Below, piece by piece: positions 5,477 to 10,648 of a stretch of DNA of 13,625 nt (within the stretch, counting starts at the first letter, position 1; every line of letters begins with the position of its first letter). The stretch covers positions 1 to 13,625 of the forward strand of contig PJAB01001563.1 in assembly GCA_002887195.1 (NCBI GenBank). Reading direction: 5' to 3'. A model generated the notes under the pieces. It made no database searches, had not been told where the DNA came from, and saw only the letters and a list, made by a program, of their open reading frames with translations. A program made the position numbers and the translations under genes. The stretch comes from Chrysochromulina parva. Taxonomy: Eukaryota > Haptophyta > Prymnesiales > Chrysochromulinaceae.

Positions 5477-8288
5477 AAGCACGCGATCGACGGCGACCTC
5501 GACGACGACGACCTCGACGACGATAGGGACGAGGACGACGAGGTGGTGCTTGAGACGGTGCATGGAGAGGATGTCATCGACAAGAAGGTGATGAACGCTC
5601 ACGGCGGCGCCGTCGCGTCACGCGCCGCCTCCGCGCCCACGACGGCGCAGTGGCACGGCGTGCTACTCCTCGTGGCGGTTCCACAGGAGGGTGGCGAGGC
5701 GGGTGGGCTGTTTGGCAGTTTGGGCGGTGGGCTCCAAGAGACGCTCGAACCCTTTGATGTTCTCTGATGACCTCTGATGACCTCTGATGACCTCTGATGA
5801 CCTCTGATGACCTCTGATGACCTCTGATGGCCTCTGATGGCCTCTGATGGCCTCTGATGACCTCTGATGGCCTCTGATGGCCTCTGATGGCCTCTGATGG
5901 CCTCTGATGGCCTCTAATGTGCTCTAATGTGCTCTGATGGTCTCGCTCATCAGGCAAGCTCAAGGAGACGCTCAAGCTCGACGACGTGTCCCGCACGGTG
6001 ACGGGCAGCCTGAGCTCGGTGGAGAGGCTGACGTCGTCGTGGTGGGCTTCGACGTCTGCCTGGCTCGAGACCGAGCTGGTGACGCCCGAGCATCCGGCCA
6101 GCGGGAGTGCAGGCCGGCCGCTGACGCCGATGGCTGACGTCGATGTGGCGGCGTCCGCCGGCGCCCACCACGGCGCCGGTGGATCGGCGGCTGCCGGCGG
6201 TACCGGTACTACCGCCGGCGGCGCCGTGGTGGGCGGCGAGATCCTGCAGCCCCTCGGTGCGAACGAGATTCAAGAGACGTTCCAGTCGATGAGCTCGTAC
6301 GGCATGCGCATGTGGAGCTACACGAACGACGGCGTGAGCGTCGTGCGTCGGTTCTTCTCGACGAGTCTCGGGCCGCTGCCCGCTCAGTCAAAGGGCAAGG
6401 GGAGGAGGAAGAAGAAGACGACAAAGACGAGCACGCCGACGGGCACGAAGGCGCGAAAGGCGACCGCGAAAGGCAGCGCCGGCGCCGCGCGCAAGGGGCC
6501 ACGCAAGGCGACAGCAGGCGAGAGCGCCAAAGCGACGCCCAAGGCGAGGCTGGTCGAGTCGATCGCTGATGAGAGCTCCGCGGCCGTGCTTGCACTGCGG
6601 CTGCAGCTGCGCGCGGAGCAGCTGCTCGCTTTCCAGATGGCGCGAGATCACGCGCTGCTCTACGCGCTTCGCTCCACTGCGGCAGTGGCCGCCACGGACG
6701 CTGCGATGCAGGGCCAGCCGCCCGGCTATGCGCATTTCGAGTCCATTCATCGCCTCACAGTGCTGCCAGTCGATGGCGGCCCACCTGTCGTGGCCGAAGA
6801 CAGCACGAGAGTGACCATGGGCGGCCCGGGGGGCATGGGCGGCGGCGAGGGCCGCGTCGGCTTCGGCGGCGGCGACGAGGAGGCGTCGGCGGTGCGCGCG
6901 CTCGTCCCGTACGGCAGCAGCCGCGGGCGCGATGGCTGTGGAAAGCTTCCTGGGTATGCCAACTTTTTGATCAGCGAGCTTTCGCGACTGCTGGACGAGG
7001 GACTTGTCTTCTCGCAGGTAGGCTTGCTCGTGCACGTGTCGTCGCCTCAGGATGATGATTCGAAGTCGCCTCTCTTGATTGCACTTGATTGCACTTGATT
7101 GCACTTGATTGAACTTGATTGAACTTGATTGCACGTGTCGTCGCCTCTCTTGATTGCTCTTGATTGCACATGTCACCTCTCTTGCCCCTTGCTGCTCGTC
7201 CTCGTCGCACAGTTGATTGCTCTTGATTGCACTTGTCGCCTCTTACGCCTCGTGCTCGTCTCGTCGCACAGGTGCGACTGCCAAGAGAGGCGAAGGCGTT
7301 GCCAAAGAAGCCAAAGAGCGTGCGCAAAGCCTCAGCCGCGGCCAAAAAAGGCGCCAAAGCCAAAGGCTCCAAGGCCAAGGGCGTCAATGCGCCATCCAAA
7401 GGTGCGGCCGCAATGGCGGTCGACTGGCAGGGCATCACCACCGGCATGGCGGACAGTGTGCAGAGCGTCGCTGGCAGTATGGTGGGCGGGCTGGCATCGC
7501 TGTGGAACGGCCTCGGCGGAGGCGAGCCAGCGGCGGCACAGGGCAAGGCAACCACAGCCGTAGGCAAAGGTGGAAAGGCCGCAGGCAAAGGTGGAAAGGC
7601 CGCAGGCAAAGGTGGAAAGTCCTCAGGCAAAGGTGGAAAGTCCAAAGCGAAGGATCGAGGTAAGGAGGGGAAGACGACGAGTAAGGCGAAGAAGACGAAG
7701 AAGAAGGGATCGTCGGCGAGCACGAGCAAGCAGGCCACACAAGTGGAAGGCGTTCAGGTGACGACGACGACGGCCAAACCGGAGGCGAAAGCGAAGAAGG
7801 CGAAGGCAAAGTTGAAGGCGAAGAAGGCAAAGGCGGCAGGCGCCACGGATGCCACCGACGGCACCATTTTTGCCGCCACGCAGGCCACCGACAGCACCGC
7901 CTTTGCCGCCACGGATGCCTCCGACGGCACCATCTTGGCCGCCACGCAAGCCACCGAAGGCGCCATCGTCGCTGGTGACACTCTCGATGTACAGGCTGCC
8001 TCGGACGCCCCTGCTGACTTTGCCCTCGCGATACCGCCCGAAATGGATCTGAATGCTGCCGAGATACCGCCCGAACTGGATCTGAATGCTGCCGAGACGC
8101 CGCCCGTGACAGCGCCCCCGGGCACCTCGCCGGATGAGGCCGAGACCTCTGCAGCGGTGCGCCATCGGAAGTTGCGCCCCTCACTTTCACTTACGGGGGC
8201 GGAGTCGCACAGCGGCGGCAAGACGAAACCTAGTAAACCTCGCGCGCTGCCTTCAAAGCTGAAGGCGTCGAAGGTGCTCTCAAGTTAA
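3315..8288 (+). CDS. Unrecognised multi-exon membrane protein with long low-complexity tail
   Basis: Proposed exons 3315-4353, 4524-5726, 5954-7017 and 7272-8288 (phases 1, 1, 0) give about 1440 residues. I do not recognise the family. ATG 3315 starts a clear signal peptide (MARGARLAAAWLLLLLLAQ), followed by an acidic Pro-rich segment. Hydrophobic segments lie near residues 125-149, 157-173, 191-206, 212-228 and 241-258, with one more (GIAVVTLPAVIAAYRLV) formed across the first splice junction. The rest is mostly low complexity: Ala-rich stretches, an acidic Asp run (about 5490-5560), a Lys-rich block (about 6390-6480), a Gly-rich block (about 6810-6870) and a Lys/Ala/Gly tail of minisatellite repeats. 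The most ordered-looking C-terminal part is ALRLQLRAEQLLAFQMARDH to LPGYANFLISELSRLLDEG (about 6580-7017). The exon 2 donor is uncertain: 5690 and 5702 are also in phase. Two adjacent genes remain possible. Confidence 0.5.
4354..4523 (+). other. Intron 1 of the membrane-protein gene, with hexamer array
   Basis: The donor CTCG|GTGCGC and acceptor CTCGCAG|GCGGC keep the frame (phase 1) and join two halves of a hydrophobic segment. The 170-bp intron holds five perfect tgtgaa hexamers at 4365-4394. The unspliced frame stays open to a stop at 4556 and would give a Cys-Glu repeat and a Cys-rich tail unlike the rest, so retention would truncate the protein. Confidence 0.65.
4678..4722 (+). repeat. 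(GCC)n / (ACC)n trinucleotide tract, coding
   Basis: A run of GCC triplets passing into GCCACC repeats codes a poly-Ala then Ala-Thr stretch in exon 2 of the membrane-protein gene. It is a simple-sequence tract, likely length-variable. Confidence 0.85.
4771..4830. repeat. 15-bp perfect inverted repeat in exon 2
   Basis: gggcgctgtaccggg (4771-4785) and its exact reverse complement (4816-4830) enclose a 30-base loop. Forms related to the second arm (GCCCAGTACAGCGC) recur in the same orientation near 5012-5026 and 5368-5382. The element is within the open frame of exon 2. Confidence 0.85.
5012..5131 (+). repeat. 30-bp coding tandem repeat, about four units
   Basis: Units at 5012-5041, 5042-5071, 5072-5101 and 5102-5131 code the ten-residue repeats AQYSASKAAG, APDMTPSAAS, ARYDASFAAG and the partial PPDTTRAW. 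At DNA level each starts with a GCCC(A/G)(G/A)TA-like core. The period is a multiple of three, so the frame is kept. Confidence 0.75.
5433..5478 (+). repeat. (GCA)n tract coding poly-alanine
   Basis: GCA triplets with one AGA interruption code a poly-Ala stretch in exon 2. An Asp-rich run coded by GAC repeats (about 5492-5545) follows directly. Confidence 0.85.
5727..5953 (+). other. Intron 2 of the membrane-protein gene
   Basis: The acceptor CTCATCAG|GCAAGC at 5953/5954 is well placed: exon 3 is open immediately after it, while the upstream frame hits TGA at 5765-5767. A phase-1 donor is required. GGCG|GTGGGC (5727) is preferred, with 5691 and 5703 as in-phase alternatives. Most of the intron is a decamer array. 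Sequence just inside the donor (about 5730-5750) resembles the start of exon 3 (16 of 21 bases by eye, shared core agacgctc). Confidence 0.6.
5751..5940 (+). repeat. 10-bp tandem array, 19 units, consensus CCTCTGATGR
   Basis: Nineteen decamers run in perfect register. Units 5761-5820 end in A, most later ones end in G, and the last few drift (cctctaatgt, gctctaatgt). Each unit contains CTGAT (or CTAAT), which fits the general branch-point consensus CTRAY. The array lies wholly inside intron 2 and ends 13 bases before the acceptor. The same decamer occurs, in sense orientation, in the last intron of the minus-strand MORN gene. Confidence 0.97.
6162..6235. repeat. Nested inverted repeat in exon 3
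   Basis: cgcccaccacggcgcc (6162-6177) is the exact reverse complement of 6220-6235. Inside it, gccggcggta (6193-6202) pairs with taccgccggc (6210-6219) around a 7-base loop. The DNA codes a Gly/Ala-rich linker (AGAHHGAGG to AGGAVVGGE). Confidence 0.85.
7018..7271 (+). other. Intron 3 of the membrane-protein gene, with decamer repeats
   Basis: The donor CTCGCAG|GTAGGC and acceptor TCGCACAG|GTGCGAC are both phase 0, giving FSQ|VRLP across the junction. Inside are six tandem decamers of ttgattgcac type (7075-7134), further pairs at 7150-7169 and 7213-7232, and an 18-bp direct repeat (tgcacgtgtcgtcgcctc at 7031-7048 and 7130-7147). A second acceptor-like sequence, ctcgtcgcacag, ends at 7212 but is out of phase. 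The intron is 254 bp. Confidence 0.75.
7563..7646 (+). repeat. 21-bp coding tandem repeat, four units
   Basis: Units at 7563, 7584, 7605 and 7626 code GKGGKAA, GKGGKAA, GKGGKSS and GKGGKSK. They form part of a basic, disordered tail. The first two units are identical in DNA, so expansion is recent. Confidence 0.95.
7851..7982 (+). repeat. 33-bp coding tandem repeat, four units
   Basis: Units at 7851, 7884, 7917 and 7950 code ATDGTIFAATQ, ATDSTAFAATD, ASDGTILAATQ and ATEGAIVAGD. The repeat differs in composition from the adjacent Lys-rich repeat, with Thr/Asp/Ala replacing Lys/Gly. Confidence 0.92.
8031..8105 (+). repeat. 33-bp coding repeat, two units plus a partial
   Basis: Units at 8031-8063 and 8064-8096 code IPPEMDLNAAE and IPPELDLNAAE, and a partial unit begins TPP at 8097. 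This is the third distinct minisatellite in the last exon. Confidence 0.92.
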
Positions 8289-9126
8289 GCGTCTGCGTAC
8301 TGACGGTGTGGCGCATGTGCATGGCATGTGCATGACTTTGATGATTCATTCACATGACTCATAAGCGTGTGATGACGCACGGCATGATTCGAGTGATGGC
8401 GCAGATGCCACATGCCAGATCGGCGGAGCGTCGAAACGACCCGAGGGGAGCTCGCGATGGACATGTAGCGAGTAGCGTACAGTAGGAGGAAGGTGCGCCC
8501 ATCCCCATTAGTCTATCCCCAAGCATGCGACTAAGCCATGCCGCATGCGAAAGCCGAAACAGAACGAACGACAGTTGCGGAATCATTGCCGGAATTGCCC
8601 CTCCCGACGGTTCTCGGCGACGGCGTTCCGTTCGTACGGCCGGGCCACTCAGAGTCACCACCGGCGGGGCACTGGCCACGCCGAGCGGCCACGTCGGCGA
8701 TCGGTCATCGGACACGGGGCACGGCGGAATTAGCGTCGCATAGTCGGAGCAGTCAGCAGAGAACTCCTGGCGGTGGAGACGGACAACAGCCTCACGATAT
8801 ACACAGACCAGAGACGGGGAAGATTCAAGATAATTATTGTCAGATATATACGGATAGATAGCTCCAGGATTAACAGAACCACCACATTGTCATTGAAGTC
8901 TGACACTATTTCTCTAGGGCTCGAATTTTGCGAGACAGTAGCACAGTCATTCAAGTCTGTAATTCGAATTGAAAACTCCGATCTCTTGCGTCTTGGAGGT
9001 TCTCACTTCTCAGTGAAACTCGTCTTCAAAGATCTGCTTTCACGGCGTGTGACGGTGTGCCGTAGTCCGGTAGTCCTCGTGTGACGGTGTGCCGTAGTCC
9101 TCGTGTCACGCGACCTCGCTTTGTGA
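8289..9126. other. Intergenic region with AT-rich island
   Basis: There is no gene in these 838 bp. Just after the stop is an 11-bp tandem (gcatgtgcatg at 8313 and 8324). From about 8790 to 8990 the base composition changes to clearly AT-rich, with atatacacagacc and gatatatacggatagatag. A near-repeat gtcattgaagtctga (8889) / gtcattcaagtctgt (8946) lies within it. The downstream part must hold the RRP40 promoter. I see no tRNA, snRNA or intact transposon. Confidence 0.5.
9046..9100. repeat. 23-bp direct repeat next to the RRP40 start
   Basis: A sequence beginning cgtgtgacggtgtgccgtag occurs exactly at 9046-9068 and 9078-9100 (period 32). It ends 26 bp before the RRP40 ATG, so it lies in the 5' UTR or core promoter. 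Confidence 0.9.
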
Positions 9127-9933
9127 ATGAAGAAGCGGCCACGAGACGAGTCGGCAGTCGGCGCGCCGAGCGACCCGGGCGCGGCGCTCGCTGGCCGCTC
9201 GGTGTGCCCTGGCGATGACCTCATTGATGTGGCCGCCTTTGACCGCGTCGTGCTCGGCACGGGCGTTGCGCGCGACGGAGGACGCCTCATCGCCTCAGTC
9301 GTCGGCCTTGTCCGGTGGGAGCGCGAGCGGCGCCGGCTGTGGGTGGAGGGCGAGCCGCGACGGTACGTGCCCGCCCTCGGCGACCACGTCATCGGTATCG
9401 TGAGCGACAAGAACGCCGACGAGTACCGGCTGCAGCTCGGCGCGGCCGCGCCCGCGTCGCTGCCCGTGCTCGCCTTTGATGGCGCGACCAAGCGCAACCG
9501 GCCACACCTCGAGGTGGGCGCGCTCGTATACGCGCGAATCGTGCTTGCGCATCGCGACATGGAGCCCGAGGCTAGCTGCGCCGCGCCCGCGGGCATCGGC
9601 GCCAAAGACTGGGTGACCAACGAGTCTGTCTTTGGCGAGCTCTCTGGCGGCCACCTCTTTGACTGCCCGCAGCAGCTGTGCCGGCGGCTGATGGGCACCG
9701 ACTGCCCCGTGCTCGACGCGCTTGGGAGCGTCGCGCCCTTTGAACTCGCTGTCGGCGCCAACGGCCGCGTGTGGGTGCGCTCGGAGGCCGCCGCCGTCAC
9801 TGTGCTCGCGCAGGCCGCCGTCCTTCGCTCGCAGGGCATCGCGGATGAGCAGCATGGTGCACTCGTGAGGGACCTCGCGCGCGACTTCGACCTGCCGCTG
9901 GCCATGGGTGGCGGTTCCGGCGGCGACGAGTAG
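9127..9933 (+). CDS. RRP40: RNA exosome subunit RRP40 (EXOSC3)
   Basis: Intronless gene of 268 residues. RRP40 is one of three S1/KH cap subunits of the RNA exosome and helps guide RNA into the 3'-5' degradation core in nucleus and cytoplasm. Family marks appear in the expected order: VCPGDD (26-31) of the N-terminal domain, YVPALGDHVIGIV (80-92) opening the S1 domain, the signature AFDGATKRNRP (116-126), GALVYARIVLAHRDMEPE (131-148), and the KH-region GANGRVWV (210-217) with its GxNG motif. The length is close to the usual 240-280 residues. ATG 9127 is the first in frame and starts a short basic leader (MKKRPRDE) that could help nuclear import. The gene converges on the MORN-repeat gene. Nothing looks broken. 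Confidence 0.93.
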   Translation: MKKRPRDESAVGAPSDPGAALAGRSVCPGDDLIDVAAFDRVVLGTGVARDGGRLIASVVGLVRWERERRRLWVEGEPRRYVPALGDHVIGIVSDKNADEYRLQLGAAAPASLPVLAFDGATKRNRPHLEVGALVYARIVLAHRDMEPEASCAAPAGIGAKDWVTNESVFGELSGGHLFDCPQQLCRRLMGTDCPVLDALGSVAPFELAVGANGRVWVRSEAAAVTVLAQAAVLRSQGIADEQHGALVRDLARDFDLPLAMGGGSGGDE

Positions 9934-10352
9934 CACTAAGCCGTCAGGCGAGCTTCGTCCGATCTCAGAGACCGTCACAAATCTCAGACCGCACGAATCT
10001 GTTCCGCTTACGAGCTGTTAGTGTTACAATGAACAATCCTCGAATCCGTGTACGCGTACCTGTTCTCAATTGCGAATTGGCAAGTTACAATAGATTATAT
10101 TTCCTCGCCAACGCAATGTTCACGTATCACGACGAACAGGAGTTGCACGCGGCCTCGAGGGCGCGCCGGCGGCCGGACGGAGGCGGTGCGAGTAGACGGT
10201 GCGAGGGGACGCGCGGCGCCACCCGCCGCCGAGCGTGCAGCGTCGTCGCACGGCGTCCGCCATACACGCGCGCCCCGCGGCGCGGGGGCCGGGCGACCGG
10301 GCACCATCACAGTCACTTCCACAACACTCATACATAAGGACAAGCGCTCACT
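9934..10352. other. Intergenic region downstream of RRP40
   Basis: About 420 bp without a supportable gene. The first 200 bp are AT-richer, which suits a 3' UTR, and contain a small palindrome (caattgcgaattg, about 10066). The rest (10140-10300) is very GC-rich, with open frames in several phases but only Arg-rich translations. No RNA gene was recognised. Confidence 0.45.
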
Positions 10353-10466
10353 TCATACCACTTGGAACACGAGCATCGCTATGATCTTCTCGCGCTCTCT
10401 GACGTCAGGGTTGAGCGGCATGTACGGGTGGAAGGACTCGGAGAGGCCCTTCCAAGCCCCGGGCCC
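10353..10466 (-). CDS. Possible orphan exon
   Basis: Reading the minus strand from a TTAG|GGG boundary at 10466 gives 37 residues containing WKGLSESFHPYMPLNPDV and REREKIIAML, ending at TGA 10353. The stretch looks protein-like and its codons favour G or C at the third position, but it has no start of its own. It could be a terminal exon following an alternative splice from the MORN gene, or an internal exon, since GTATGAAGT, a donor-like sequence, overlaps its end. I cannot show a phase-compatible partner. A chance open frame is also possible. Confidence 0.25.
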   Translation of the reverse strand, partial: GPGAWKGLSESFHPYMPLNPDVREREKIIAMLVFQVV

Positions 10467-10648
10467 CTAACCCCCTAAAACGTGACGTGTGAAACATGAC
10501 TCGTCGTTGCGACGAAATTCTCGCGCCCAAGTCGTAATGCACGCCTGGGCGAGGGCGTATCGTCGCTCCGCCACATGGCCGCTTGACCTTAGCACAGCAT
10601 CTCCTCGCCCTCGACTCGCACACGAGGGTGTGCGCCGCGAGCGCAGCA
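10467..10648. other. Probable 3' UTR / intergenic
   Basis: This region lies beyond the MORN gene's stop codon. It contains a short telomere-like run (ccctaaccccctaaaa, about 10465-10480), only two imperfect units. No feature can be supported. Confidence 0.4.

Noticed and set aside
5751..5940. CRISPR-like array
   Set aside because: Units are contiguous 10-mers with no spacers, in a eukaryotic intron; it is a minisatellite.
8369..8375. GTGATGA resembling the C box of a C/D snoRNA
   Set aside because: No D box (CTGA) or terminal stem was found at a suitable distance.
10465..10480. Telomere-like ccctaaccccctaaaa
   Set aside because: Only two imperfect units inside a gene-bearing region; chance is sufficient.
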